From Aeromicrobium chenweiae (GTDB lineage Bacteria; Actinomycetota; Actinomycetes; Propionibacteriales; Nocardioidaceae), in the NCBI RefSeq assembly GCF_003065605.1, contig NZ_CP026952.1, positions 2,542,001 through 2,606,000 of the forward strand: DNA of 64,000 bases. Reading direction: 5' to 3'. Below the pieces are notes generated by a model, which saw only the letters and a program-made list of their open reading frames with translations, made no database searches and was not told the origin of the DNA. The position numbers and the translations under genes are program-made. Below are positions 40,368 to 51,466 of the stretch, piece by piece. Positions within the stretch are counted from its first letter, which is position 1; the number at the start of each line of letters is the position of its first letter.

Positions 40368-41174
40368 TCAGTGCTCGTCGGCGAGCGCGCCGCCAATGTA
40401 CATCGCGGTGAGCAGCGTGAAGACGTACGCCTGCAGGAACATCACCAGCAGCTCGAGGAAGCTCACGAGGATGCCCAGGATGAACGACAGGACGCCCACG
40501 GGCGCGTAAGCGATCTTGTCCGACTCGAAGATGAGGTAGGCCGCACCGGTCGAGAACAAGATGAGCAGCAGGTGGCCGGCGAACAGGTTGGCGAAGAGAC
40601 GAAGAGCCAGCGTCGCGGGCCGCACGATGATGTTGGAGAGGAACTCCAGCGGGATGATGAGGACGAGGATCGGGCCCTTGACGCCGCCGGGGACCGTCTG
40701 GCGACGCAGGTAGCCGAAGAAGCCGTGGCGCGAGATGCCGGCTGCGTTGTAGATGACCCAGGTCAGCGCCGCGAGCCCGTAGACGTAGCTGATGCGCGAG
40801 AACGTCGGGAACTGCAGGAACGGGATCACGCCGTAGTAGTTGTTCACGAAGACGAACAGGAACAACGAGAACAGGTACGGCACGAACTTCATGAAGTCGT
40901 GCGTGCCGATCGAGTCACGGGCGATGCCGTTGCGGACGAAGCCGTAGACGGCCTCGCCGGCGAACTGGAGGCGACCGGGGACGACCGCGGCCGGGCGGGA
41001 CACGACGTACGTGATCGCGATGATCAGGATGCCGGACAGGACCAGCAGGAGCATCGACTTGGTGACGTCGAAGCCAAGGATGCTGAAGGCGGGCGGGAGC
41101 TCGAAGTTGCCCGGACCCGGGGCGATGAAGCCTTCTGTTGCGAAAGTCAGCGATGCTGCGGTCGTCACGTACAT
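40368..41174 (-). CDS. atpB: ATP synthase subunit a
   Basis: 268 aa, proton half-channel subunit with ~6 helices. The essential Arg is in [39 protein letters not shown] is the conserved last helix. GAAGGG lies one base from the ATG at 41174 but seven from the GTG two codons later, which may be the true start. A TAACCT hexamer at 41341-41336 is a candidate operon promoter in the 175-base gap upstream. Confidence 0.95.
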   Translation of the reverse strand: MYVTTAASLTFATEGFIAPGPGNFELPPAFSILGFDVTKSMLLLVLSGILIIAITYVVSRPAAVVPGRLQFAGEAVYGFVRNGIARDSIGTHDFMKFVPYLFSLFLFVFVNNYYGVIPFLQFPTFSRISYVYGLAALTWVIYNAAGISRHGFFGYLRRQTVPGGVKGPILVLIIPLEFLSNIIVRPATLALRLFANLFAGHLLLILFSTGAAYLIFESDKIAYAPVGVLSFILGILVSFLELLVMFLQAYVFTLLTAMYIGGALADEH

Positions 41175-41349
41175 ACCCTTCAGATGGCGCGGTCACTAGT
41201 CGGTGCGGCTACGGCCTGCGTCATGCTCTGCGGAAACCGGCAGCACCGCTGGCCTCAGTGCCCGCGATGCTGTCTGATGCCACAAGGGACGCGACTCCAC
41301 GACCAGGTCTTGGTTGTTCCCGTCCTTGCGCGCTCAGGTTATCAGGCCC

Positions 41350-41754
41350 TCACCGTTCGGTGTCGCCCAGGTCATAGGTGGGAATCCTGGCCCGCTGGGA
41401 CGCCCGCACCTGCAGGAAGGTCCAGGCGAGCGTGCTGACGATGACGGTGCCGCCGAGGGACCGGTCGTCGAGGTGGGAACCCACTCCGTCACGGTCGAAC
41501 AGCACCGTGAACAGGGCGAGCAAGGCGATGACCTTGGTCAGGAAGAAGATCATCGCGACGAGCAGGGACAGGTGCGGGCTGACCTTGGTCACCGGCCCGA
41601 GGGCTGCCGGGCTCGAGGCGAAGAACAGGCAGACGATGACACCACCCACCGCGGCTCCCGCGACCCCCTCGCCGCCCTCTCGCAGCCCGGCCACCAGCGC
41701 ACAGAGCGCGGCGACGACGAGGGTGGGGAGGACGACGGTGCGCAACGTGGTCAT
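41350..41754 (-). CDS. AtpI-like membrane protein
   Basis: 134 aa, four hydrophobic helices (TVVLPTLVVAALCALVAGLR, GGVIVCLFFASSPAALGPVT, LLVAMIFFLTKVIALLALFT, GGTVIVSTLAWTFLQVRASQ). Position just before atpB is that of the F-type assembly factor AtpI and its mycobacterial counterpart; sequence similarity in this group is low. Stops 175 bases before atpB. Confidence 0.8.
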   Translation of the reverse strand: MTTLRTVVLPTLVVAALCALVAGLREGGEGVAGAAVGGVIVCLFFASSPAALGPVTKVSPHLSLLVAMIFFLTKVIALLALFTVLFDRDGVGSHLDDRSLGGTVIVSTLAWTFLQVRASQRARIPTYDLGDTER

Positions 41755-41767
41755 CGGACGTGACCGT

Positions 41768-42889
41768 TCATGACCAGACCTTCTCTTCGAGCTTGGGGAG
41801 CAGGAACACGGCAGCGATGGTGAGGACCGCGAGCGCGCCGAAGCCCGCGATGGACTGCCAGCCGCTGAACAGGCTGATGACGACGCTGCCGAACGCGACC
41901 AGGCCCGCGAAGGCGTACATGAGCAGCACGGCGCGCCGGTGCGAGTGACCGATCTCGAGCAGCCGGTGGTGGATGTGCATCTTGTCCGGGCTGAACGGGG
42001 ACCGCCCCGCGCGCGTGCGGCGCACGACGGCGAGGGCCAGGTCGACGAACGGCACGAGCAGGATCGTGAACGGCAGGATGACGGGCAGCAGCGCCGGCAG
42101 GAAGCTCGCCTCCGCTCCCCCGATGCCCTCGGACAGCTCCGTGGCCGGGAACTGACCGGTCAGGCTGATCGACGAGCACGCGAGGACGAAGCCGATCAAC
42201 ATCGATCCGGAGTCGCCGATGAACATGCGCGCGGGGAAGAAGTTGTGCGGCAGGATGCCGATGCAGGCGCCGGCCAGCGCCGCGGTGAGCAGGGCGGCGG
42301 CGATCGCGCGGGTCTCGCCGTTCTCGACCGCGAGGACGAACGCGTACGCGAAGAACGCCACCGCGCCGATCGCGACCATGCCCGCGGCGAGGCCGTCGAG
42401 CCCGTCGACGAAGTTCACCGCGTTCGCCGTCCCCACGATCAGCAGCACCGTGAAGATCAGCGCCTGCGCCTGGTCGAGCCCGATGTAGTTGCCGTACAGC
42501 GGGAGGTAGACGAACTGCACCCCCTGCGCGACGACGATGATGCCGGCGAGGACCTGTCCGGCGAACTTGCTGAGGGCGTCCAGCTCGTACAGGTCGTCGA
42601 CGATGCCCACGAGACAGATGACGACACCGCCCAGCACGACGGCTCGGGCGTCCTTGAAGACGCCGTCGTCGGCCAGGGAGAGGAATGGCAGGTGCGTGGC
42701 GACCAGGTAGGCCGCGACGATGCCGCCCAGCATGGCCGGGCCACCGAAGTACGGCGTCGGGATCGCGTGCACGTCGCGGTCACGGACGCGGGCGACGGCG
42801 CCGAAGCGGTAGGCGGCCTGGCGGGCGATCGAGGCCAGGAGGTAGGTGACGCCCAGGGCGATGCCGAAGACGACGAGGTACTCCCTCAC
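41768..42889 (-). CDS. undecaprenyl-phosphate sugar-1-phosphate transferase (WecA/TagO-like)
   Basis: 373 aa, ~11 helices. It starts a polyprenyl-linked glycan; in mycobacteria the syntenic gene (Rfe/WecA) adds GlcNAc-1-P for arabinogalactan linkage. Motifs: HAIPTPYFGGPAMLGG, LVGIVDDLYELDA (DD pair), NAVNFVDGLDGLAAG, ARMFIGDSGSMLIGF and DKMHIHHRLLEIGHSHRRA. The GTG start overlaps the Sua5-type stop (GTGA). Confidence 0.93.
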   Translation of the reverse strand: MREYLVVFGIALGVTYLLASIARQAAYRFGAVARVRDRDVHAIPTPYFGGPAMLGGIVAAYLVATHLPFLSLADDGVFKDARAVVLGGVVICLVGIVDDLYELDALSKFAGQVLAGIIVVAQGVQFVYLPLYGNYIGLDQAQALIFTVLLIVGTANAVNFVDGLDGLAAGMVAIGAVAFFAYAFVLAVENGETRAIAAALLTAALAGACIGILPHNFFPARMFIGDSGSMLIGFVLACSSISLTGQFPATELSEGIGGAEASFLPALLPVILPFTILLVPFVDLALAVVRRTRAGRSPFSPDKMHIHHRLLEIGHSHRRAVLLMYAFAGLVAFGSVVISLFSGWQSIAGFGALAVLTIAAVFLLPKLEEKVWS

Positions 42890-43545
42890 GCGGTGTCCTC
42901 GGCGTCCTTGGCGGGCTCGATCGTGTTGTTGAAGCGGTGGAGGGCCTCGAGCGGGACCGCGCCCTGCCGCAGGATGCGGGGCGTCGCGCCGGTGGCGTCC
43001 AGGATCGTGGACGGCACGCCGGACGAGGTGGGTCCGCCGTCGAGGTAGACCGCGACCCGGCCGCCCAGCATGTCCTGGGCCTGCTCGATCGTCTGCGCGG
43101 CGGGCTGACCGGTGGTGTTTGCGCTGCTCACGGCGAGCGGTCCGGTCTGCTTGAGCAGCGCAAGGGCACGCTTGTCGTCGGGCATGCGGATCGCGACGGT
43201 GTTGTGGGTCTCGCCGAGGTCCCAGGTGAGGGACGCCTGCTGGTGGCAGATGATCGTCAGCGGACCCGGCCAGAGCGCCTCGACCGCCGAGCGCAGCCAG
43301 GCGGGGACGTTGGTCGCGAGCGCGTCCAGGGTCGTCGGCGCGCCGATCAGGACCGGCGGCGGCATGTCGCGGCCGCGGCCCTTGGCGTCCAGCAGGTTCT
43401 GGACCGCGCGCGGGGAGAACGCGTCCGCCGCGATGCCGTAGACCGTGTCGGTCGGGAGGACGACGAGCTTGCCCTCCTCGAGCGCGGCCTGGGCGGCACG
43501 CAGCCCTCGGTCGAACTCCTCGTCCACGCTGCAGTCGAACTTCAC
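42886..43545 (-). CDS. tsaC: L-threonylcarbamoyladenylate synthase (Sua5/YrdC family)
   Basis: 219 aa. Makes threonylcarbamoyl-AMP for the t6A37 modification of ANN-decoding tRNAs. Motifs: KLVVLPTDTVYGIAADAFSP, ALWPGPLTIICHQQ, NTVAIRMPDDKRALALLKQT and PLAVSSANTTGQPAAQT. A YrdC domain only, without the Sua5 extension. The GTG is leaderless-type (TAGGAT six bases upstream). It sits in the usual actinobacterial string prmC-Sua5-WecA-ATP synthase. Confidence 0.94.
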   Translation of the reverse strand: MKFDCSVDEEFDRGLRAAQAALEEGKLVVLPTDTVYGIAADAFSPRAVQNLLDAKGRGRDMPPPVLIGAPTTLDALATNVPAWLRSAVEALWPGPLTIICHQQASLTWDLGETHNTVAIRMPDDKRALALLKQTGPLAVSSANTTGQPAAQTIEQAQDMLGGRVAVYLDGGPTSSGVPSTILDATGATPRILRQGAVPLEALHRFNNTIEPAKDAEDTA

Positions 43546-43551
43546 CCGATC

Positions 43552-43557
43552 ATCCTA
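43552..43557 (-). promoter_or_regulatory. -10 hexamer TAGGAT, leaderless promoter of the Sua5-type gene
   Basis: TAGGAT is six bases before the GTG at 43545. It may drive the Sua5-WecA-AtpI-ATP synthase run. The six-site mirror array at 43598-43709 lies 40 bases further upstream. Confidence 0.55.
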
Positions 43558-43597
43558 GGCGCAGCCCTTCCCCGCCCCGTCACCCACAGACGCCCAC

Positions 43598-43709
43598 GAG
43601 TCACGCACGGACGCCGACGAGTCACGCACGGACGTCGAGGAGTCACGTCCGGATCCGTACGTGACTCCTCACCTGCCGTACGTGACTCGTCAGCGGTTGC
43701 ACGTGACTC
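43598..43709. repeat. mirror array of six GAGTCACG sites at 20-21-bp spacing
   Basis: GAGTCACG occurs at 43598, 43619 and 43640, then its complement CGTGACTC at 43660, 43681 and 43702. Successive starts differ by 21, 21, 20, 21 and 21 bases. The three direct and three inverted copies face each other around 43653, so the whole is also a large imperfect palindrome. It lies between the stop of the VTT-type gene and the Sua5-type promoter, both on the minus strand. It may be a terminator, an operator or a structural-protein site. Confidence 0.75.
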
Positions 43710-43727
43710 GTCGGCGGTGGGCGGGAG

Positions 43728-44270
43728 TCAGAACCAGCTGACGTGGTGGAAGATGAACGCGATCGCCAGGAACTGGATGAGGCGGCCGGTGAACACCATG
43801 GTCAGGAACAGCCACTGCGGCTGCTTGGACGCTCCGGCGAGGATCGTCACGATCGCCAGCGGCGGCACGCCGATGAGCGAGGACATGAACGCCGTCAGCC
43901 CGCCGGAGTAGGGCCGGTCGAGCAGCGTCAGCAACCAGTCGCTGACCTTCTTGATCCAGGTGAACAGGCGGGTCCCCGCGACCCACCGACCACTCACGCG
44001 CACCTGGGCCGCGACCGCGTTGCGGGGCGGACGGGGCTCGACCATCCGGACCTTGTTGGTGCCGCGGCGCGCCAGCTGGAAGACGAACATCTTGCCGATC
44101 GTCGTGGCGATCACGTGGACCAGGATGAGGAAGGCCAGGAACGGCCGGCTGTTGACGGTCGCACCGATCGCGACGACGTAGATCTCGGCGTTGACGAACA
44201 CGGGCAGGACGGCTGCGCCGAGTCCGACGGCGATGGCAGAGCCGATCAGTCCCAGCTCGTCGAGGCCCAT
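43728..44270 (-). CDS. small membrane protein, VTT/DedA-like
   Basis: 180 aa, four to five hydrophobic helices. A re-entrant-type pattern AVLPVFVNAEIYVVAIGATV and FMSSLIGVPPLAIVTILAGA resembles the SNARE-associated/VTT (DedA, YqaA) superfamily of lipid transporters or scramblases. The Arg/Pro-rich cytoplasmic loop (VRMVEPRPPRNAVAAQVR) is not typical. Function inferred at superfamily level only. Confidence 0.65.
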   Translation of the reverse strand: MGLDELGLIGSAIAVGLGAAVLPVFVNAEIYVVAIGATVNSRPFLAFLILVHVIATTIGKMFVFQLARRGTNKVRMVEPRPPRNAVAAQVRVSGRWVAGTRLFTWIKKVSDWLLTLLDRPYSGGLTAFMSSLIGVPPLAIVTILAGASKQPQWLFLTMVFTGRLIQFLAIAFIFHHVSWF

Positions 44271-44283
44271 GATGCGTCAGAGC

Positions 44284-45135
44284 CTAGCCGCGCGGCTTCG
44301 TCGCGGTGACGAAGCGGGGACGGTCGGCGAGGTCGCGGTGGTCACGGACGTCCGCCCAGCGCGGTGCGAAGACCGCGGGGGCGGACTCGCCCTGGGCGTC
44401 CGCGTGCTCGGCGCCGACCACTCCCCCCGGCTTCAGCAGGCGCCAGGCGACCTTGTCGACGACCCGCATCGCGTCGAGACCGTCGTCACCGGACCACAGC
44501 GCGAGCGCCGGGTCGTGGTCGCGCGCCTCGGGCGCCACGCTCTCCCACGCGTCGAGCGGGATGTACGGCGGGTTGGCGACGACGACGTCCACCTGCCCGT
44601 CGAGGTCGGGGAACGCATCCGCCATGTCGCCCAGCCGCAGGTCGACCCCCGTGCCGGCGAGGTTGCGCTGCGCCCACTCGTACGCCGGCTCGTCCAGCTC
44701 CACCGCGTGCACCTGCGCGCCGGGGACCTCGTGGACGACCGACAGGGAGATCGCGCCCGCGCCGGCGCACAGCTCGACGACGACCGGGGACGACAGCGTC
44801 TTGGCGTGGTCGATCGCCCAGCCGGCCAGCAGCTCGGTCTCCGGGCGCGGCACGAACACGCCGGGGCCGACCTCCACGTCGACGTACCGGAACGCAGCAG
44901 AACCGGTGAGGTGCTGCAGGGGCACCCGCGAGGCACGAGCGGAGACGAGAGCCGAGAAGCTCTTCACCTGCAACCCGTTCGGCTTCGCGCTGCCGATCAG
45001 CATCATGCGCGGGACGCCGGTGACGTGGCTCAGCAGCACCTCGGCGTCGTGGCGCGGGGACGACACTCCCCCGGCCTCCAGCTCGGTCGTCGCCTGCTCC
45101 AGCAGGCGCTCGGCCTGTGTGCGTACGGCGCTCAC
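44284..45135 (-). CDS. prmC: peptide chain release factor glutamine methyltransferase
   Basis: 283 aa. Methylates the Gln of the GGQ motif in RF1 and RF2. The N-terminal helical domain, then SAM-binding VVVELCAGAGAISLSVVHEV, VHAVELDEPAYEWAQRNL and the catalytic VVVANPPYIPLDAWE. PRPETELLAGW is the conserved RF-contact loop. Ten bases downstream of its substrate's gene prfA. Confidence 0.95.
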   Translation of the reverse strand: MSAVRTQAERLLEQATTELEAGGVSSPRHDAEVLLSHVTGVPRMMLIGSAKPNGLQVKSFSALVSARASRVPLQHLTGSAAFRYVDVEVGPGVFVPRPETELLAGWAIDHAKTLSSPVVVELCAGAGAISLSVVHEVPGAQVHAVELDEPAYEWAQRNLAGTGVDLRLGDMADAFPDLDGQVDVVVANPPYIPLDAWESVAPEARDHDPALALWSGDDGLDAMRVVDKVAWRLLKPGGVVGAEHADAQGESAPAVFAPRWADVRDHRDLADRPRFVTATKPRG

Positions 45136-45145
45136 GCGGGCGCGC

Positions 45146-46231
45146 TCACGAGCCGGACTCGACGGTCGCGAGGCGCTCGGCCAGCTCGGCGTCGACCAGC
45201 GACTTGATGACGTCGTCGAGAGCGCCGTCCATGACCTGGTCGAGGTTGTACGCCTTGAAGCCCGTGCGGTGGTCCGAGAGCCGGTTCTCGGGGAAGTTGT
45301 ACGTGCGGATGCGCTCGGAGCGGTCCATGGTGCGGATCTGCGACTTGCGCACGTCGGACGCCTCGGCGTCCGCGGTGGCCTGCGCCGCCTCGAGCAGCCG
45401 GGCGCGCAGGATCCGCATCGCCTGCTCCTTGTTCTGCAGCTGGCTCTTCTCGTTCTGGCAGCTGGCGACGATGCCGGTCGGCAGGTGCGTGATCCGAACG
45501 GCCGAGTCGGTCGTGTTGACGCTCTGGCCGCCGGGTCCGGACGACCGGTACACGTCGATGCGCAGGTCGCTGTCGTGGATCTCGACGTCGATGTCCTCGG
45601 CCTCGGCCAGGACCAGGACGCCGGCCGCCGACGTGTGGATGCGCCCCTGCGACTCGGTGACCGGGACCCGCTGCACGCGGTGGACGCCGCCCTCGAACTT
45701 CAGCAGCGCGTGCGGGGCCTCCCCCGGCTCGGGCGTGCCCTTGGCCTTGACGGCCATCGTGACGGACTTGTACCCGCCGAGGGCCGACTCGGTGGCGTCG
45801 AGGATCTCGGTCTTCCAGCCGCGGTGCTCGGCGTACCGGGAGTACATCCGCAGGAGGTCGCCGGCGAACAGCGCCGACTCCTCACCGCCCTCGCCGCCCT
45901 TGATCTCCATGATCACGTCCTTGGCGTCGGCCGGGTCGCGCGGGACCAGCAGTCGCTGCAGCCGCTCGGACAGCTCGTGCAGCCGTGGCTCCAGGGTGTC
46001 GATCTCGGCGGCGAACGAGGCGTCCTCGGACGCCAGCTCGCGCGCGGCCTCGAGGTCGTCGGTCACCTGCTGGTACTCGCGATACGTCTTGACGATCGCG
46101 GAGAGCTCGGCGTACCGCTGACCGAGCCGCTTGGCCAGGCCCGGGTCGGAGTGCACCGATGGATCGGCCATGCGCTGCTCGAGCTCGGCGTGCTCTGCGA
46201 CGAGTGAGTCGACGGCCTCGAACATGGACAT
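45146..46231 (-). CDS. prfA: peptide chain release factor 1
   Basis: 361 aa. Terminates translation at UAA and UAG. Codon-recognition tripeptide P190-V-T192 and the GGQ motif at 234-236 ([18 protein letters not shown]); both fit RF1, not RF2. The first of two nearby ATGs is chosen since AGGAG lies six bases upstream. Downstream of rpmE, with a hairpin between. Confidence 0.97.
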   Translation of the reverse strand: MSMFEAVDSLVAEHAELEQRMADPSVHSDPGLAKRLGQRYAELSAIVKTYREYQQVTDDLEAARELASEDASFAAEIDTLEPRLHELSERLQRLLVPRDPADAKDVIMEIKGGEGGEESALFAGDLLRMYSRYAEHRGWKTEILDATESALGGYKSVTMAVKAKGTPEPGEAPHALLKFEGGVHRVQRVPVTESQGRIHTSAAGVLVLAEAEDIDVEIHDSDLRIDVYRSSGPGGQSVNTTDSAVRITHLPTGIVASCQNEKSQLQNKEQAMRILRARLLEAAQATADAEASDVRKSQIRTMDRSERIRTYNFPENRLSDHRTGFKAYNLDQVMDGALDDVIKSLVDAELAERLATVESGS

Positions 46232-46273
46232 GGGTGGCTCCTGGGGTGCGTTGGCGTGAAGGGGACGAACGAC

Positions 46274-46312
46274 AGCGCCGACCCTTGCCCGTCAGGGGCA
46301 GGGGTCGGCGCT
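46274..46312 (-). terminator. hairpin between rpmE and prfA
   Basis: AGCGCCGACCC-TTGCCC and its complement GGGGCA-GGGGTCGGCGCT form a 17-bp stem with one mismatch and a GTCA loop, starting eight bases after the rpmE stop. It may partly terminate rpmE, leaving prfA-prmC at lower level. Confidence 0.8.
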
Positions 46313-46320
46313 GGAGATCG

Positions 46321-46527
46321 CTACTTCTTGGCGTAACGCTTCTCGAAGCGAGCGACGCGACCGCCCGTGTCGAGAATCTTCTGCTTGCCCGTGTAGAACG
46401 GGTGGCACGCGGAGCAGACGTCCGCGCGCAGGACGCCCTCGGGCGCCGTGCTCTTGGTGGTGAACGTGTTGCCACAGGTGCAGGTGACCTGGGTCTCGAC
46501 GTAGTTGGGGTGGATGCCGTTCTTCAT
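46321..46527 (-). CDS. rpmE: 50S ribosomal protein L31
   Basis: 68 aa. Zinc-type (C+) L31 with C16, C18, C38 and C41 (TCTCGN and [10 protein letters not shown]). In actinobacteria the zinc-free paralogue is made under zinc starvation; none is present here. AGGACACCC precedes the ATG. The 124 bases upstream to gpx hold no gene. Confidence 0.97.
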   Translation of the reverse strand: MKNGIHPNYVETQVTCTCGNTFTTKSTAPEGVLRADVCSACHPFYTGKQKILDTGGRVARFEKRYAKK

Positions 46528-46651
46528 GGGTGTCCTCTCGGCGGTCGCTGGGTCGTCTCGCGGGATGCGGGGCCGTGAACCAGAACCAAGGATTGATTGT
46601 GCCAGTTGACGTGCGTTACAAGGAAATCGGCCCCACCTTTATTCCTGTGCG

Positions 46652-47134
46652 TCAGGCGGGCAGCAGCTTCTCGATGTCGCCGGCGATCTTCTCGGGCTTG
46701 GTCGCCGATCCGTAGCGCTTGACGACGTTGCCGTCGGCGTCGACGAGGAACTTGGTGAAGTTCCACTTGATCGCCGACGGTCCGAGCCCGCCCTTCTCCT
46801 GCTTGAGCCAGGTGTAGAGCGGGTGCGCACCGTCGCCGTTGACCTTGATCTCCGAGAACAGGGGGAACGTCACGCCGAAGTTCTTCTCGCAGAACGCCGC
46901 CGTCTCCTCGTCGCCGTCGGGGTTCTGGTTGCCGAACTGGTCGCACGGGAAGCCCAGCACCACGAGTCCACGGTCGACGTACTCCTGGTAGACCGCCTCG
47001 AGGCCCTTGAACTGGGGCGTGAAACCGCACTGGGTCGCGGTGTTGACGATGAGCAGGACCTTGCCCTTGTAGTCGGCGAGGAGCCGTTCGGTGCCGTCGA
47101 TGGCGGTGGCGGAGAAGTCGTGTGCGGTGGTCAT
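46652..47134 (-). CDS. glutathione peroxidase family (thiol peroxidase)
   Basis: 160 aa. Peroxidatic Cys36 in IVNTATQCGFTP, not selenocysteine; the tetrad partners are in GFPCDQFGNQNPDGDEE (Gln) and AIKWNFTKFLVDADG (Trp, Asn). Actinobacteria lack glutathione, so it probably uses thioredoxin, with the Cys of GFPCDQF as resolving residue. Leaderless start after TAGGCT. Confidence 0.92.
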   Translation of the reverse strand: MTTAHDFSATAIDGTERLLADYKGKVLLIVNTATQCGFTPQFKGLEAVYQEYVDRGLVVLGFPCDQFGNQNPDGDEETAAFCEKNFGVTFPLFSEIKVNGDGAHPLYTWLKQEKGGLGPSAIKWNFTKFLVDADGNVVKRYGSATKPEKIAGDIEKLLPA

Positions 47135-47140
47135 CGCGCC

Positions 47141-47146
47141 AGCCTA
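47141..47146 (-). promoter_or_regulatory. -10 hexamer TAGGCT, leaderless promoter of the peroxidase gene
   Basis: TAGGCT is exactly six bases before the ATG at 47134; no ribosome site. Confidence 0.55.
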
Positions 47147-47190
47147 GGGGGCTCCGTCGGGGGCGACCATCTGAACCCGGGGACGACGAA

Positions 47191-47220
47191 GGGGCGCACC
47201 CGGTCTCCCGGATGCGCCCC
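47191..47220 (-). terminator. hairpin terminator after rho
   Basis: GGGGCGCA-x-CCGG and CCGG-x-TGCGCCCC form a 13-base-pair arm with one mismatch and a short loop, 15 bases downstream of the rho stop on the minus strand, followed by TTCGTCG. Confidence 0.75.
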
Positions 47221-47235
47221 TGTCCCGTTGCTGGA

Positions 47236-49326
<2,091 letters not shown>

Positions 49327-49517
49327 GTAGGTTCCTTTGGATGAGGCCACAAGGCCAGTGGACCGGAAAGCCGGATCCCGAAAAGGCGTGCCCGTATCTG
49401 ACGGGCGACTTGAGTGGCACTTCTCACTTGCTGTCACTGTCGGGGAGATGAACTCGACTCCGACTCACTCACCATAACACCCATGCGGCCCGGCCGATTC
49501 CCGATCCGCTCAACTGT

Positions 49518-50405
49518 TCAGGCGTCGTCGCGGACGATCTCGGCGCCACCGGCGTCGACCTGGAGCTCGTGCACGGTCCACCCGGCAGGAGCACGATCGG
49601 CCACCCCTCGGGCGAACACCAGGACGGTGGGTCCCGCGCCCGAGATGATGGCCGGGATGCCCTCGACCCGCAGCTTCCGCAGGAGCTTGTACGACTCGGG
49701 CATCGCCTCGGAGCGGTAGCCCTGGTGGATCCAGTCCTCCGTCGCGGAGATGAGGCGGTGCGGCGCACCGGTGAGCGCGCTGATCAGCAGGGCCGCGCGC
49801 CCGGCGTTGCGGGCGGCGTCCGCGTGCGGGACGCTCTCGGGCAGCAGCCCGCGCGCCTTCGCGGTCGAGACGGCCGCCGGCGGCACGAACACGGTGACCT
49901 CGACGCCGGTCTCGAGGCGCTCGACCTCGGCCGCCGCCCCGTCGATCCAGGCGATGGTCAGCCCACCGAAGAGCGCGGCGGCGACGTTGTCGGGGTGACC
50001 TTCGAGGTCCACCGCCAGCTGGTACGCGGCGGCGTCGTCGAGGAGCAGCTCCCCGCCCTCGACCAGCGCACGGGCCAGGACGATGCCGCCGACGATCGCG
50101 GCCGCGGACGAGCCCAGTCCCCTGCCGTGGGGGATCTGGTTGGTGCAGGTCAGACGCAGCCCCGAGGGGCGGCCGCCGAGCAGGTCGAACGCGGCGTGCA
50201 TGGCCTCCACGACCAGGTGCGTCTCGTCGAGCGGGACGCCGTCCTTGCCCTCACCGGTGACGTGGACGTCGAGTCCTTCGTCGACCACCTGGGCCGTGAG
50301 GGTGTCGTGGAGCGTCAGTGCCAGTCCGAGCGCGTCGAAGCCGGGACCCAGGTTGGCGCTGGATGCCGGCACCCGGACGGTGACCGGCCCGTCGACGAAT
50401 GTCAC
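49518..50405 (-). CDS. thrB: homoserine kinase
   Basis: 295 aa, GHMP kinase. Phosphorylates homoserine for ThrC. Motifs: [23 protein letters not shown] loop [20 protein letters not shown] and C-terminal [17 protein letters not shown]. The GTG start overlaps the thrC stop (GTGA). Followed by rho after a 191-base gap containing the rho leader. Confidence 0.96.
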   Translation of the reverse strand: MTFVDGPVTVRVPASSANLGPGFDALGLALTLHDTLTAQVVDEGLDVHVTGEGKDGVPLDETHLVVEAMHAAFDLLGGRPSGLRLTCTNQIPHGRGLGSSAAAIVGGIVLARALVEGGELLLDDAAAYQLAVDLEGHPDNVAAALFGGLTIAWIDGAAAEVERLETGVEVTVFVPPAAVSTAKARGLLPESVPHADAARNAGRAALLISALTGAPHRLISATEDWIHQGYRSEAMPESYKLLRKLRVEGIPAIISGAGPTVLVFARGVADRAPAGWTVHELQVDAGGAEIVRDDA

Positions 50406-51466
50406 AGGAGTCCCGCGGCCTCGGCCGCGGCGTCGACGTCGGCCTCGATGATCGCGTCGACCAGCGCACCGGCGCCCGACAGCGCGGTGTCGATGTCCTT
50501 GAGGCCGTGCCCGGTGACGGTGACCGCGATCGTCTGTCCCGGCTCGACCTCACCTGCGGAGGCAGCGGCCAGCAGACCGGCGACGCCGGCCGCGGAGGCC
50601 GGCTCGACGAACACGCCGTCGTGCGACGCGAGGTCGCGCTGCGCCTGGAGGATCTGCTCGTCGCTGACCGAGCCGATGCGGCCCCCGGACTCGTCGCGCG
50701 CGGCCGTGGCGAGGTGCCAGGAGGCCGGGTTGCCGATGCGGATCGCGGTCGCGATCGTCTCGGGGTGGGCGATCGGGGCGCCCTGCACGATCGGGTCGGC
50801 GCCCTGCGCCTGGAAGCCCCACATCTGCGGGGTACGCGTCGCGAGGCCCGCGTCGGCGTACTCGCGATAGCCCAGCCAGTAGGCGGAGATGTTGCCCGCG
50901 TTGCCGACCGGCAGGACGTGCAGGTCAGGCGTCGCGTCGAGTGCGTCCACGATCTCGAAGGCCGCGGTCTTCTGGCCCTGCAGGCGGACCGGGTTGACCG
51001 AGTTGACCAGCGCGACCGGGTACTTGTCGGCCAGTGCACGCGACAGCTGCAGGCACTCGTCGAAGCCGCCACGGACCTGGATGACCTCGGCGCCGTGCAT
51101 GACGGCCTGCGCCATCTTGCCGGCGGCGATCTTGCCGTGCGGCACCAGGACGATGGGGGTCAGGCCGGCGGTGGCCGCGTACGCGGTCATCGACGCCGAC
51201 GTGTTGCCGGTGGAGGCGCAGACGACGGCCTTGGCGCCCTCGCCCACCGCGACCGAGACGGCCGTGGTCATGCCGCGGTCCTTGAACGAGCCCGTGGGGT
51301 TGTTGCCCTCGACCTTGATCCAGACGTCACCGCGGACGATGCCCGACAGCCACGACGAGTGGACGAGCGGCGTGCCGCCCTCCCCCAGCGTGATGACCGG
51401 GGTCTGGGTGGTCACGGGGAGCCACTCGCGGTACTCCTCGATCACGCCTCTCCACAGGTGTGCCAT
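50402..51466 (-). CDS. thrC: threonine synthase
   Basis: 354 aa, PLP fold type II. PLP lysine K62 in [15 protein letters not shown], phosphate loop [35 protein letters not shown]. Converts O-phosphohomoserine to Thr. Its ATG shares one base with the hom stop and its stop overlaps thrB, so hom-thrC-thrB are fully coupled. Confidence 0.96.
   Translation of the reverse strand: MAHLWRGVIEEYREWLPVTTQTPVITLGEGGTPLVHSSWLSGIVRGDVWIKVEGNNPTGSFKDRGMTTAVSVAVGEGAKAVVCASTGNTSASMTAYAATAGLTPIVLVPHGKIAAGKMAQAVMHGAEVIQVRGGFDECLQLSRALADKYPVALVNSVNPVRLQGQKTAAFEIVDALDATPDLHVLPVGNAGNISAYWLGYREYADAGLATRTPQMWGFQAQGADPIVQGAPIAHPETIATAIRIGNPASWHLATAARDESGGRIGSVSDEQILQAQRDLASHDGVFVEPASAAGVAGLLAAASAGEVEPGQTIAVTVTGHGLKDIDTALSGAGALVDAIIEADVDAAAEAAGLL

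Noticed and set aside
43598..43709. CRISPR array
   Set aside because: The repeated word is only 8 bp, half the copies are inverted, spacing is 21 bp and no cas gene is present.
46652..47134. selenoprotein glutathione peroxidase
   Set aside because: The active-site codon encodes Cys (TQCGFT), not TGA.
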